From Chlorobaculum limnaeum (GTDB lineage Bacteria; Bacteroidota; Chlorobiia; Chlorobiales; Chlorobiaceae): 64,000 nt of DNA. The translations under genes were made by a program, and so were the position numbers. The notes under the pieces were generated by a model that saw only the letters and a list, made by a program, of their open reading frames with translations, was not told where the DNA came from and searched no databases. Location: positions 1,010,001-1,074,000 of the forward strand of contig NZ_CP017305.1 in assembly GCF_001747405.1 (NCBI RefSeq). Reading direction: 5' to 3'. This document shows positions 19,660-30,315 of the stretch, in pieces. Each line of letters starts with the position of its first letter. Positions within the stretch are counted from its first letter, which is position 1.

Positions 19660-21083
19660 AAAACCGGAATCAAGGCATGAAACGAGCGCTGCCGCTCTCC
19701 TCTCTCACACTTCTCGCCACCATCGGCCTGTCGGCGTGCAGCCCGGTGAAGGAGTACCGTCGCCCCGAAGTGCAGCTTCCGGCAGCATATCCGGGGCCGG
19801 AGAGCGCGGGCAAGGAGATGGCCACCGTGCCCTACCGACAGTTCTTCGCCGATCCCGATCTCGTCGAGCTGATCGACAGCGCCGTGGCGAGCAACCACGA
19901 CCTGCTCATCGCGATGAAGAATATCGATTACGCGGGCAAATCGCTCGACGTGGCGAAGTTGTGGTTCCTGCCAGCGGTGGATTTCAGCGCGACGGAGAGC
20001 TATTCGCGGGCGTCGGAAAACAGCTCGGCAGCGTCGAAAGGGCAGGAGCGCACCAGCCGGAGCTACACGGCGGAGCTGAACGTCTCCTGGGAGGCGGACA
20101 TCTGGGCGAAGCTGCGCAACTCCAAAAAGGCCGCCGTAGCCGGGTATCTCCGCAGTACCGAGGCGGCGCGGGCCGTGCGCACGACGCTCGTCTCGAATGT
20201 GGCGCAGGGGTACTGGAACCTCCGGATGCTCGACGAACAGATCGAGATCGCCCGTCGCAACATCGCGCTTGCCGAGACGACGCTCACGATGATGCGCTTG
20301 CAGTTCGATGCGGGCAACGTCACGAGCCTCGCTGTCGATCAGCAGGAGTCGCAGTTGCTCTCGGCGCAGCTCACCCTGCCGAAGCTGGAGGCGTCGCGCA
20401 CCGCACAGGAGAACGCGCTCTCGATCCTTGCCGGACGGATGCCCGGCACGCCCGTCAAGCGCAGCCGCGGAGCCGCGCCCTTCGTGATGCCCGACGGCCT
20501 CGGCGCGGGCGTGCCGCTCGCGTTGCTCTCGAACCGCCCCGACGTGCGAGCCGCCGAAGCGTCGCTCATGGAGGCGCACGCCATGACCGGCGTCACCAGG
20601 GCGATGATGTATCCGTCGCTCACGGTGACGGCGCAGGGCGGGCTGAACGCCATCGAGTCGAGCAAGTGGTTCTCGACGCCCGGCTCGCTTTTCGACGCGA
20701 TTCAGGGTTCGCTCACGCAACCGATCTTCCGCCACGGCCAGCTCAAGGCGCAGTACGAACAGTCGAAAATCCGCCGCGACCAGGCCGAACTGACCTTCCG
20801 CCAGACGCTCCTCAATGCGGTCGGCGAGGTCTCCAACGCGCTCGTTCAGGTGGAGAAAACCGGCGACGAAGAGAAGATCGCCGCCGGGCGCGTGGCCGCG
20901 CTGCGCAAGGCGGCGGGCAATTCGCGCCTGCTCTTCCAGAGCGGCATGGCGACCTACCTCGAAGTGATCGCCGCCGACAGCTCGCTGCTCCAGTCGGAAC
21001 TCGATCTTGCCGACGTGCAGCGCCGCCGCCTCTCCGCAATTGCCGATCTCTACCGTGCGGTCGGCGGCGGCTGGCGCGAGTGA
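19656..21083 (+). CDS. Outer-membrane efflux lipoprotein (NodT/OprM type)
   Basis: 475 residues; the start ATGA overlaps the stop of the pump gene. A signal peptide with lipobox (LSAC) is followed by SPVKEYRRPEVQLPAAYP, the NodT-family start. Two OEP repeats form the TolC-like barrel and helical tunnel; GQERTSRSYTAELNVSWEADIWAK and ALLSNRPDVRAAEASLMEAHA are characteristic. It completes a MexA-MexB-OprM-like system, so all three layers are encoded together. Confidence 0.94.
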   Translation: MKNRNQGMKRALPLSSLTLLATIGLSACSPVKEYRRPEVQLPAAYPGPESAGKEMATVPYRQFFADPDLVELIDSAVASNHDLLIAMKNIDYAGKSLDVAKLWFLPAVDFSATESYSRASENSSAASKGQERTSRSYTAELNVSWEADIWAKLRNSKKAAVAGYLRSTEAARAVRTTLVSNVAQGYWNLRMLDEQIEIARRNIALAETTLTMMRLQFDAGNVTSLAVDQQESQLLSAQLTLPKLEASRTAQENALSILAGRMPGTPVKRSRGAAPFVMPDGLGAGVPLALLSNRPDVRAAEASLMEAHAMTGVTRAMMYPSLTVTAQGGLNAIESSKWFSTPGSLFDAIQGSLTQPIFRHGQLKAQYEQSKIRRDQAELTFRQTLLNAVGEVSNALVQVEKTGDEEKIAAGRVAALRKAAGNSRLLFQSGMATYLEVIAADSSLLQSELDLADVQRRRLSAIADLYRAVGGGWRE

Positions 21084-21096
21084 AGGGCGCGGAGGC

Positions 21097-22341
21097 TCAG
21101 GGAAGCAGGAGGAGAAACAGCCCGTAAATCGCCGTTTGCACGGCGGTGATGATCGCGCCCGGAATGGCGAATTCGAGGAAGCCGAGGCTGTGCTCGCAGC
21201 GTGATTCGGCGCTCTGGAGGATGATCACGTTGCTGGCCGCCCCGAAAATCAGCAGGTTCCCGGCGATGGTGCTCCCGGCGGCAAGCGCCATCAGCAGCTT
21301 CACCGGAACCTCCGGGCCGTGCAGCAGCGGCAGGAAGAGCGCCACGAGCGGCACGTTCGAAATGAGCTGGCTCAGGAAGATGCTCACGACGAGAATCGTC
21401 CCCGTGTCGAAGAGGTCAATGCCCGCCGCCGCGAAGGCGTGCTGAAAAAATCCGGTGTTCCAGACGCTCTCCATCAACACGAACATCGCGGCGAAAAAGA
21501 GAAGCGTCGGCCAGTCGAGCGTTCGCACAAGTCTTGCTCGTCCCGGACTCAGGAGCAGCACCGGCAGCCCCGCTCCGGCGGCAATCCAGCAGATCGGCAG
21601 CGCCTCGCCTTTGCCCGCCGCCGTCATGACGATCTTGATGACGGTCAGCGCGAGGAGCAACAGGAGCGACCATTTCGCCACCGCGGCCATCTTCGGGTCA
21701 CGCAGTTCCGCTTTTTCATGAACGAGCTCCTGCCCGGCGAAGTGTTCGCGGAAAAAGAGCTTCAGGATCAGGAAGGTCGCCGCGAGGCTCAGGATGGTCG
21801 GGATGACGAGGTAGCGACCGAACGCCGCGAATGCGCTGGCGGGAAGCGCGTCGAGGGCGATCAGCAGATTCTGCGGATTGCCGATCGGGCTCATCACGCT
21901 GCCGGTCGTCACCGAAAAGGCCAGCGCGAGCAGGAGCGGCTTTGCGTGAATGCCGTGCTGACGCGCCAGCAGCAGCATCACCGGCGTGCCGACGATGGCG
22001 ATGGTGTCGTTCATCAGCAGGGCGGAGAAGAGGCCGCATCCCGAGACGACCAGGAAGAGCAGGCCGCTCGTCGTCGAGGCGCGGCTGAAGAGATCGCAGG
22101 CGAGCTGTTCGAGGTAGCCGCTCGTTTCGAGGGCGCGGTCAAGCAGGAACATCCAGAACAGAAACGCCATGATCTCCGGATCGATCGCCCGCAGCGCCAC
22201 GGCAGGCTCGATCTGCCCCGTCGCGACCACGGCAGCGGCTCCGGCGAGCATGATCTGCCACACCGGCAACCGGGCAGGGGTGACCTGCCGCACGGCGATG
22301 GCGACAAAGACGAGCAGAAGAACGATGAGCGGAATGTTCAT
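21097..22341 (-). CDS. SLC13/ArsB-like membrane transporter
   Basis: About 414 residues from the ATG at 22339-22341, which puts a membrane helix (IPLIVLLLVFVAIAVRQ) at the start. Roughly eleven transmembrane segments. The repeated half motifs FSALLMNDTIAIVGTPVMLLLA and SQLISNVPLVALFLPLL, plus SVMSPIGNPQNLLI, match the citrate/arsenite/Na+-symporter (ion transporter) superfamily, where the NDT/SNxP hairpins line the substrate site. The ion is not identifiable from sequence. It converges on the RND operon (14 bases apart) and is divergent from the SRPBCC gene. Confidence 0.85.
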   Translation of the reverse strand: MNIPLIVLLLVFVAIAVRQVTPARLPVWQIMLAGAAAVVATGQIEPAVALRAIDPEIMAFLFWMFLLDRALETSGYLEQLACDLFSRASTTSGLLFLVVSGCGLFSALLMNDTIAIVGTPVMLLLARQHGIHAKPLLLALAFSVTTGSVMSPIGNPQNLLIALDALPASAFAAFGRYLVIPTILSLAATFLILKLFFREHFAGQELVHEKAELRDPKMAAVAKWSLLLLLALTVIKIVMTAAGKGEALPICWIAAGAGLPVLLLSPGRARLVRTLDWPTLLFFAAMFVLMESVWNTGFFQHAFAAAGIDLFDTGTILVVSIFLSQLISNVPLVALFLPLLHGPEVPVKLLMALAAGSTIAGNLLIFGAASNVIILQSAESRCEHSLGFLEFAIPGAIITAVQTAIYGLFLLLLP

Positions 22342-22426
22342 CGGCTTGACAAAGGATGAGTTCTCGAAACGCCCGAATGATAACGAATTCCCGAAGACAA
22401 TTTCAGTGACGGCAGGAGGCAAAATC

Positions 22427-22861
22427 ATGGAGAGGACAGTGCGAACCGGAATCGTCATCGACGCGCCGCCGGAGCGGGTATGGGCAGCGCTCGTCGGTTT
22501 CGGCGGCCATGCTGCGTGGAACCCGTGCCTCCGCAGAATCGACGGCCAGGCAAAGCCGAATCACTCGCTTCGCATCACCATCAGGTTTGGATGGCTGCCG
22601 CCAATCCGGTTCAGGGCGCGCATCGACCGCTTCAGCCGGAACGAAATTCTCGGCTGGCGGGCAGCATTTTTCCTCGGACTTCTGACGGGACGCCACTGGT
22701 TCGAGCTGCAACCGCTCGATGCCGGAAAGACGCTTTTCATCCACGCCGAAACCTTCAGCGGCGCGCTCTCGTCCCCGTTTCTTGCGCTGCTTTCAGGCAT
22801 TATCCGCCAGAGCTACGACGCGATGAACCGCGCGTTGAAAGTCATTGTTGAGCAAAAGTAA
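22427..22861 (+). CDS. SRPBCC (START-like) domain protein
   Basis: 144 residues from an ATG with a good ribosome site (GGCAGGAGGC) upstream. The pattern RTGIVIDAPPERVWAALVGF ... AAWNPCLRRIDG ... FELQPLDAGKTLFIHAETFSGAL is the SRPBCC/polyketide-cyclase-like fold, a small hydrophobic ligand-binding barrel. Ligand unknown. It is divergent from the SLC13-like transporter and transcribed alone. Confidence 0.83.
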   Translation: MERTVRTGIVIDAPPERVWAALVGFGGHAAWNPCLRRIDGQAKPNHSLRITIRFGWLPPIRFRARIDRFSRNEILGWRAAFFLGLLTGRHWFELQPLDAGKTLFIHAETFSGALSSPFLALLSGIIRQSYDAMNRALKVIVEQK

Positions 22862-22969
22862 CCTGCCGCGCTTGCAATCGATGGCTGATTTTGTGTTATA
22901 TTTTATTCAATGCAAGTGTAAAAATGCGGTTTATTGTTGCTACCAAACGAAATCAAAAACTGCACTGAA

Positions 22970-23185
22970 ATGATAAAGCAAACTGTCGGCGCTGTCGGAA
23001 CAGCGCTTATGCTGACGCCATTCGGCATGCCGCTCGTCGCACACGGCGTCGCGGGGCTGCTTGTCGGAACCGTGGGCCTGAACCTGCTCAACGGCGTGAT
23101 CAACGATGTCAAGGGAGCCGGAGACCTCCTGCAAAAGGAGATGATCAAACCCAGCGACCGCCAGCAGGATGAAGCGCCGGAATAA
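22970..23185 (+). CDS. Small glycine-rich hydrophobic protein 1
   Basis: 71 residues from the first ATG; an upstream TTG would add 12 residues. A central hydrophobic, glycine-rich region (VGAVGTALMLTPFGMPLVAHG, then GLLVGTVGLNLLNGVI) may form one or two membrane helices, followed by a charged tail. A similar small protein is at 23879-24112, on the other side of tRNA-Val. Function unknown. Confidence 0.55.
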   Translation: MIKQTVGAVGTALMLTPFGMPLVAHGVAGLLVGTVGLNLLNGVINDVKGAGDLLQKEMIKPSDRQQDEAPE

Positions 23186-23630
23186 GCCTGCGACCCTCGT
23201 TTCCATTTAGGCCTCTTATTCCTGAAGAGGTCGTTGAAGCATCGTTCCCTTCCGATTTCCCGGCGGCCAGAGCGTTTGCCGGGTGTTTTAAATGCACGGC
23301 TATAATTTTGACTTGCTGAACGAAGCGAGTTGAGCCTTGATCGCCATTTCAGTTTTCCTGTCATTCCGAGAGAAGCGAAGAATCCTCCATCGATCATTAC
23401 GGTTGCCCGCATGTTTCACAGGGCTTTGCGATTCTGTCGTATCGTTCCTCGACAAGAGCTATTTTCCTTTGGCGGAGGGTTTTTTCGTTATATTTGAAAA
23501 AATTACGGAGAGTGTGACTCGAGCGGATTCTTTCCCGATACTTGTCGGGACTGTTGCTCGGCGGAGCTGAATCAGAATCACTCAAAGAAGCGTGGAGCGT
23601 TGAGATCGGGTAAAAAAAGTCGGGGAGAAG
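23186..23630. other. 445-bp gap with a partial dispersed repeat
   Basis: Contains GTCATTCCGAGAGAAGCGAA then GAATCC (about 23360-23386), one half of the palindromic family seen complete at 31611-31742. No supported gene. Confidence 0.5.
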
Positions 23631-23707
23631 TGGTGGACAATGTAGGATTCGAACCTACGACCTCTCGCGTGTGAAGCGAACGCTCTAACCAACTGAGCTA
23701 ATTGTCC
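23631..23707 (-). tRNA. tRNA-Val(CAC)
   Basis: Acceptor stem GGACAAT/ATTGTCC, D-arm GCTCAGTTGGTTAGAGC, anticodon stem TTCGC/GCGAG with loop TTCACAC (anticodon CAC), T-loop TTCGAAT, discriminator A and encoded CCA. All cloverleaf arms pair. Confidence 0.95.
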
Positions 23708-23878
23708 TCAAAAATGAGGAGGTAATGTAGGATTTGGCGGTCATATTTGCAAAGGATTGTGTGGTTTTTTGTGTTGATTCCTGCCGGTTCTTTTGCCGGT
23801 TCTCCAGATGCCGCTGACTTCAGGACGAGAAAGAAGAGTATTTCACTATTCCAACGTAAACAACCAAACCATTCAGAT

Positions 23879-24112
23879 ATGGAAAAGGAACCTATCCAGG
23901 GTAATGTGCTGAAGACCGCCGCGACCGTCGCGGGGGCCGGGGCGTTGTTGTCACCGGTGGGTCTGCCGATTTTGCAGGGACTTGCCGGTGTCGCCGTTGT
24001 CGGTCTTGGCATCTTCGCCGCCGGAACAACCGTGATGAAGGTCGGCGAGATGATCTCCGGCGGGTTCGGTCAATCCAAAACACAGCAGGAGGAGGACTCT
24101 CCTTTCCTCTGA
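23879..24112 (+). CDS. Small glycine-rich hydrophobic protein 2
   Basis: 77 residues. A glycine/alanine-rich hydrophobic core (AATVAGAGALLSPVGLPILQ, then GLAGVAVVGLGIFAAG) and an acidic/glutamine tail. The layout (short polar start, LxPxGxP motif, GLAG/GLLVG segment, charged end) repeats that of 22970-23185, so the two are probably distant paralogues. A longer reading from further upstream includes a signal-like sequence but lacks support. Function unknown. Confidence 0.55.
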   Translation: MEKEPIQGNVLKTAATVAGAGALLSPVGLPILQGLAGVAVVGLGIFAAGTTVMKVGEMISGGFGQSKTQQEEDSPFL

Positions 24113-24116
24113 TTTT

Positions 24117-26249
<2,133 letters not shown>

Positions 26250-26429
26250 GACCGGCGGGTTTGGTTGCGTTCATTGTTTGTACAACGCGAGTTCTTCTCC
26301 TGAGCGTTCACACGCCGGAAACAATATGCAGCGCGGCGAGGTTTAAGAGAATTATGAAGTATGACTGAGAATAGTGGTTTGGTGACTCGTCCGCGTCGTC
26401 CACTCTGTCCACTGCATTTTTTAAAAATC

Positions 26430-27398
26430 ATGTCGTTCAGAATCGTTTCCATCATTCTGGTTTTCTTGCTGGCGAGTTGTGGGGCCAGGCCGGTGGATAC
26501 GGCTGCGCCCCGTGCGGAAACGGCTGTAAAGAAGGAGGGCTCAATGACCTACAAAGAACTTACCCCTGAAGAGAAGTGGGTGATCATCGACAAGGGAACC
26601 GAAAGGCCCTTCAGCGGGCAGTATTATCTCAACAAGGAGAAGGGCGTTTACCAGTGCAAGCAGTGCGGCGCAGCGCTGTTCCGGTCGGACGCCAAGTTTG
26701 ATTCGGGCACCGGCTGGCCGAGTTTCGACGACGCCATTCCGGGCGCGGTGAGGCAGGAGACCGATCGCGACGGGCTTCGCATCGAGATTCTGTGCGCCAA
26801 TTGCGGCGGGCACCTGGGCCATGTGTTTTACAATGAAGGATTTACCTCCAAAAATGCCCGCTACTGCGTCAACTCGATTTCGCTTTCCTTCGATCCTGCC
26901 GACAAGCCCGCCACGACGACCGAGAAAGCGGTGTTCGCGGGCGGATGCTTCTGGGGCGTGGAATACCATTTCAAAAAGACGAAGGGGGTGCTCTCGACCA
27001 CGGTCGGTTACACGGGAGGCAAAACCGCGCATCCGACCTACGAGCAGGTGTGCACGGGCCGTACCGGTCATGCCGAAGCGATCGAGGTGGAGTTCGATCC
27101 CTCCGTGGTCAGCTACGAGGAGCTGGCGAAGCTCTTTTTCGAGATTCACGACCCGACGCAGGTTGACCGCCAAGGCCCAGATGTTGGCGAGCAGTATCGC
27201 TCCGCGGTTTTTTACCAGAACGAGCAGCAGCAGAAAATCGCCGAAGCGCTGATCGGGCAGCTCAAAAACCGCGGCTACGAGGTGGTGACCACCGTGGAGA
27301 AGGGCGGCGAATTCTGGCCAGCCGAGCTGTACCATCAGGACTACTACGAAAAAACCGGCCATCGCCCGTACTGCCACATCTATCAGAAGCGGTTTTGA
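26430..27398 (+). CDS. msrBA: Exported MsrB-MsrA methionine sulfoxide reductase fusion
   Basis: 322 residues from the ATG that starts a lipoprotein signal (MSFRIVSIILVFLLASCGA, lipobox LASC), so the enzyme is probably anchored outside the cytoplasm. The MsrB half comes first: zinc CxxC pairs (YQCKQCG, CANCGGHLGH) and the catalytic RYCVNSISL. The MsrA half has GGCFWGVEYHF and YTGGKTAHPTYEQVCTGRTGHAEA. It repairs both epimers of methionine sulfoxide in envelope proteins. The B-then-A order is the less common fusion order. A reducing partner is not encoded nearby, although the divergent YyaL-like gene has a CxxC. Confidence 0.93.
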   Translation: MSFRIVSIILVFLLASCGARPVDTAAPRAETAVKKEGSMTYKELTPEEKWVIIDKGTERPFSGQYYLNKEKGVYQCKQCGAALFRSDAKFDSGTGWPSFDDAIPGAVRQETDRDGLRIEILCANCGGHLGHVFYNEGFTSKNARYCVNSISLSFDPADKPATTTEKAVFAGGCFWGVEYHFKKTKGVLSTTVGYTGGKTAHPTYEQVCTGRTGHAEAIEVEFDPSVVSYEELAKLFFEIHDPTQVDRQGPDVGEQYRSAVFYQNEQQQKIAEALIGQLKNRGYEVVTTVEKGGEFWPAELYHQDYYEKTGHRPYCHIYQKRF

Positions 27399-27429
27399 GG
27401 GGAAAAGATTGCCTGGGTTCAAAATCTGT

Positions 27430-27496
27430 CCCCGGCTTGAAAGCCGGGGCAACAATAATGTAAGAATCCGGAATGTCCGGAGGGCTGAAACCCTCC
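27430..27496. repeat. Twin-hairpin intergenic repeat, copy 1
   Basis: CCCCGGCTTGAAAGCCGGGG followed by a small CCGG hairpin and GGAGGGCTGAAACCCTCC. The same two-hairpin plan recurs at 36163-36222 and inverted at 52433-52495. Confidence 0.6.
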
Positions 27497-27525
27497 TGAG
27501 TGTAAGACAGGTATTTGCGGGGTGC

Positions 27526-27554
27526 TTGACATCCCGCTTTTTTATTGTTATGTT
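27526..27554 (+). promoter_or_regulatory. Sigma-70-type promoter of the DUF134 gene
   Basis: TTGACA (27526-27531), a 17-base spacer and TATGTT (27549-27554). The palindromic GCATATGC just downstream could be an operator. Confidence 0.55.
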
Positions 27555-27588
27555 ATTGGCATATGCTAATAAATGCTGACGAAAAAAG

Positions 27589-28164
27589 ATGCCGAGACCG
27601 ATGAAATGCCGGGCTATCGCCCAGGATCCGGAGCATCGCGAATTCGGGCCGTTTTGTGCCGGAAACCGCGATGCGGAGCCGCTGGTGATGAGCTTCGATG
27701 AGTTCGAGGCGATCCGGCTGGCCGATGTGGAGGGGCTGTATCAGGAGGAGGCTGCCCGGCAGATGCAGGTTTCGCGGCAGACCTTCGGCAATATCCTCGC
27801 TTCGGCGCGGAAAAAGCTGGGCGAGATGCTCGTGCTTGGCAGAATGTTAAACGTAACAGGAGGAAATATCATGGTTTCACAAGAAGAGAGAGCCTTTGGA
27901 TGCGCCGCCTGCGGCCACCAGTGGTCGCTGCCATTTGGCGTTGCGCGTCCGGCGGAATGCCCGTCGTGTTCGAGTCAGAACATCCATCGCATGTCGCCCG
28001 GCGGCGGCTTCGGCGGCGGACGGCGTGGCGGCGGACGATGCCGCGGGTTCCGCACCGGGCTTCAGAAGCGCGAAGGCTCCGGAGATCGGTGCTGCCAGAC
28101 TGGCGGACAGGGCAATGGACAGGGCCGGATGCGTCGCAATCAGCAAGAGGGAGGTGAGGCATGA
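27589..28164 (+). CDS. DUF134 DNA-binding protein with zinc ribbon
   Basis: 191 residues. The DUF134 part (MPRPMKCRAIAQDPEHREFG, then EPLVMSFDEFEAIRLADVEGL) contains a helix-turn-helix (YQEEAARQMQVSRQTFGNIL). A zinc ribbon follows (GCAACGHQW ... CPSC) and then a Gly/Arg-rich tail (GGFGGGRRGGGRCRG). It overlaps the NifX-like gene by 4 bases, a pairing that is common for DUF134. It is likely a regulator in iron-sulfur or molybdenum metabolism, by association only. Confidence 0.87.
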   Translation: MPRPMKCRAIAQDPEHREFGPFCAGNRDAEPLVMSFDEFEAIRLADVEGLYQEEAARQMQVSRQTFGNILASARKKLGEMLVLGRMLNVTGGNIMVSQEERAFGCAACGHQWSLPFGVARPAECPSCSSQNIHRMSPGGGFGGGRRGGGRCRGFRTGLQKREGSGDRCCQTGGQGNGQGRMRRNQQEGGEA

Positions 28165-28529
28165 AGATCATCATTCCCCTCGACGAGTACAGCGGGCCGG
28201 GTTCGCTGGTGTGCGACCATTTTGGCAGCGCGCCCTTTTTCGCGACAGTCGATATGGTTGGTGGTGAGGTCAAAATCATCGACAACAACAACATGCACCA
28301 CGATCACGGCCAGTGCGCTCCGGCGGACAGTTTTGCGGATATGGGAGCCGACGCCATTGTGGTAAAGGGTATTGGCGCGCGTGCGGCGGCAAAAATGCAG
28401 AGTCTCGGCATCGCAATTTACATGGCCGGGTCAGCACAGAGGCTGATCGATGTGATCGAACAGTTCGGCAGCGGCATCCTCAAAAAACTCGACGCCCAGC
28501 AAGCCTGCCAGGGCCACGGATGCCACTGA
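28161..28529 (+). CDS. NifX/NifB-like (dinitrogenase cofactor domain) protein
   Basis: 122 residues, one dinitrogenase iron-molybdenum cofactor domain: MKIIIPLDEYSGPGSLVCDHFGSAPFFATVD, then DAIVVKGIGARAAAKMQSLGI. A His-rich stretch (NNNMHHDHGQC) and a Cys/His tail (QACQGHGCH) suggest metal binding. Such stand-alone proteins are not proof of nitrogen fixation genes nearby. Translationally coupled to DUF134. Confidence 0.88.
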   Translation: MKIIIPLDEYSGPGSLVCDHFGSAPFFATVDMVGGEVKIIDNNNMHHDHGQCAPADSFADMGADAIVVKGIGARAAAKMQSLGIAIYMAGSAQRLIDVIEQFGSGILKKLDAQQACQGHGCH

Positions 28530-28655
28530 AGAGAATTATGAATTATGAATGTTGAATGATGAATTGAAGAGTTGAATCGGGCGGGGAAATTTCCGTTTTC
28601 CCGTCCACTTCGTCCACAACGTCCACATTCCTCTCAAAAAACAGGAGCGCCGACC

Positions 28656-29681
28656 ATGAACGCCATGCTGCTGGAGCGGGTTGCCGATCTTTCCCATGAA
28701 ACGCAGCCGCTGGCTCGGCGCTCACTGCCCGTGCCCGAGCCTGGGGCGGGGGAGATTCTGCTGCGGGTCGGCGCGTGCGGCGTCTGCCACACGGAGCTTG
28801 ACGAGATCGAGGGGCGTACGCCGCCGCCGCGATTTCCGGTCATTCCGGGCCATCAGGTCGTCGGGAGCATGGTCGCTTGCGGCGCGGGTGTCACGGGCAT
28901 CGAAACCGGTAGTCGGCGCGGCGTGGCGTGGATCTACTCTTCCTGCGGCCACTGCGATCTCTGCCTCTCCGGCCACGAGAATCTCTGCGCTGATTTCCGC
29001 GCGACGGGCCGCGACACCGACGGCGGCTACGCGGAGTACATGGTCGCTCCGGCAGCTTTCACCTATCCGATTCCCGATCTCTTTACCGACGCCGAAGCCG
29101 CGCCGCTCCTCTGCGGAGGCGCGATCGGCTACCGCTCGCTCATGCTGGCCGGTCTCAGGGACGGGCAGATTCTCGGCCTGACCGGCTTCGGCGCGTCGGG
29201 CCATCAGGTGCTCAAGCTCGCCCGATACCTCTATCCCGCCTCGCCCGTCTTCGTCTTCGCCCGAAGCGAAAAGGATCGCGACCTGGCTCGCTCGCTCGGC
29301 GCTGACTGGGCGGGCGACACCACGGACGCGCCGCCGGAGCTGTGTGCCTCGATCATCGACACGACTCCCGCCTGGCTGCCGGTGCTCGCCGCTCTCGAAC
29401 GGCTTCGCCCCGGCGGACGGCTCGTCATCAACGCCATCCGCAAGGAGAACCGCGACCGCGAGCTGCTTGCCGGAATTTCATACGAGCGGCACCTCTGGAT
29501 GGAGAAGGAGATCAAGAGCGTGGCCAACATCACGCGAGCCGATGTATCGACTTTCCTCGACATCGCCGCCCGCATGGAGCTGAGGCCCGAGGTTCGCTGC
29601 TATCCCCTCGGCGAGGCCAACCGCGTGCTGCTCGACCTGCGCCACGGCAGAGTGACCGGCGCGGCGGTGCTGGTTCCGTGA
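28656..29681 (+). CDS. Zinc-dependent alcohol dehydrogenase
   Basis: 341 residues. The catalytic zinc site is in CGVCHTELDEIEG and GHQVVG; the structural zinc site is CGHCDLCLSGHENLC. The Rossmann part has LTGFGASGHQVLKLA (GxGxxG-like). It belongs to the MDR superfamily, close to the AdhP/cinnamyl-alcohol group; the physiological substrate is unknown. The ATG follows an AGGAGC ribosome site at 28643. Confidence 0.9.
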   Translation: MNAMLLERVADLSHETQPLARRSLPVPEPGAGEILLRVGACGVCHTELDEIEGRTPPPRFPVIPGHQVVGSMVACGAGVTGIETGSRRGVAWIYSSCGHCDLCLSGHENLCADFRATGRDTDGGYAEYMVAPAAFTYPIPDLFTDAEAAPLLCGGAIGYRSLMLAGLRDGQILGLTGFGASGHQVLKLARYLYPASPVFVFARSEKDRDLARSLGADWAGDTTDAPPELCASIIDTTPAWLPVLAALERLRPGGRLVINAIRKENRDRELLAGISYERHLWMEKEIKSVANITRADVSTFLDIAARMELRPEVRCYPLGEANRVLLDLRHGRVTGAAVLVP

Positions 29682-30041
29682 TCAGGCCGTTTTGGCCATT
29701 TCCTGTCTGATGGTGTCGATGAGATCGTCGAGATTCGAAATCTTGTCGATTCGCTCTTTGTTCAGCAGAATCTCGATTTTATCGTTTTTCCGGAGAATGA
29801 CCGGGTAGTCGAACGCGAGATCGTACTTTCGCTCGAATTCATCCCGGTGAAAAAACTCCATCGGCAGGCCGATGCTTGTGCGGAACTCCCTCCAGCGCAC
29901 CTTTTCGCCGAGCGTGTCCTGCGTCAACTCGCAGAGGCTGCAATGGTAGGTCGATGGGCTGAGCGCTTTGTGCCCGGTATCGAGCAGTGCACTGGCCGTT
30001 CCGCTGTCGGTGCTATAGATGAAAATCAGTGAAGTCGTCAT
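29682..30041 (-). CDS. Conserved hypothetical protein
   Basis: 119 residues, no signal or membrane segment. It has a CSLC pair (YHCSLCELTQD) and a C-terminal charged region (LNKERIDKISNLDDLIDTIRQ). The N-terminus (TSLIFIYSTDSGTASALLDTGHKALSP) resembles the start of small thioredoxin-like or GTPase-related folds, but I would not assign it. It is convergent with the dehydrogenase; the stop codons nearly touch. Confidence 0.65.
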   Translation of the reverse strand: MTTSLIFIYSTDSGTASALLDTGHKALSPSTYHCSLCELTQDTLGEKVRWREFRTSIGLPMEFFHRDEFERKYDLAFDYPVILRKNDKIEILLNKERIDKISNLDDLIDTIRQEMAKTA

Positions 30042-30315
30042 GTGATGTCTATGCAGTTGCAGCAGTTCGCATTTTTTTGGTCACTCTTTTCAGGTAACGC
30101 CTGTGTTTATGGAAACGATTCTTTAAGGAGAGATTTCGAATCTGCATTGAAACACCTGAAGTGTCGATGCGTATCGGTTGAACATCGCGTTTCGGATATA
30201 AAAGGTAAATCTGTATTTTCGTGAAAATGCCGTACCAGATGGTATTTGCGGTACAGCTTTTTCTGACCCGGTTTTCTGTTCGCGATAGCATTTCAACCCT
30301 TTAGCTTCTATCGTT

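Noticed and set aside
28161-28529. Evidence for a nearby nitrogenase cluster
   Set aside because: The single NifX-like domain protein is not accompanied by any nif structural or assembly gene in this window.
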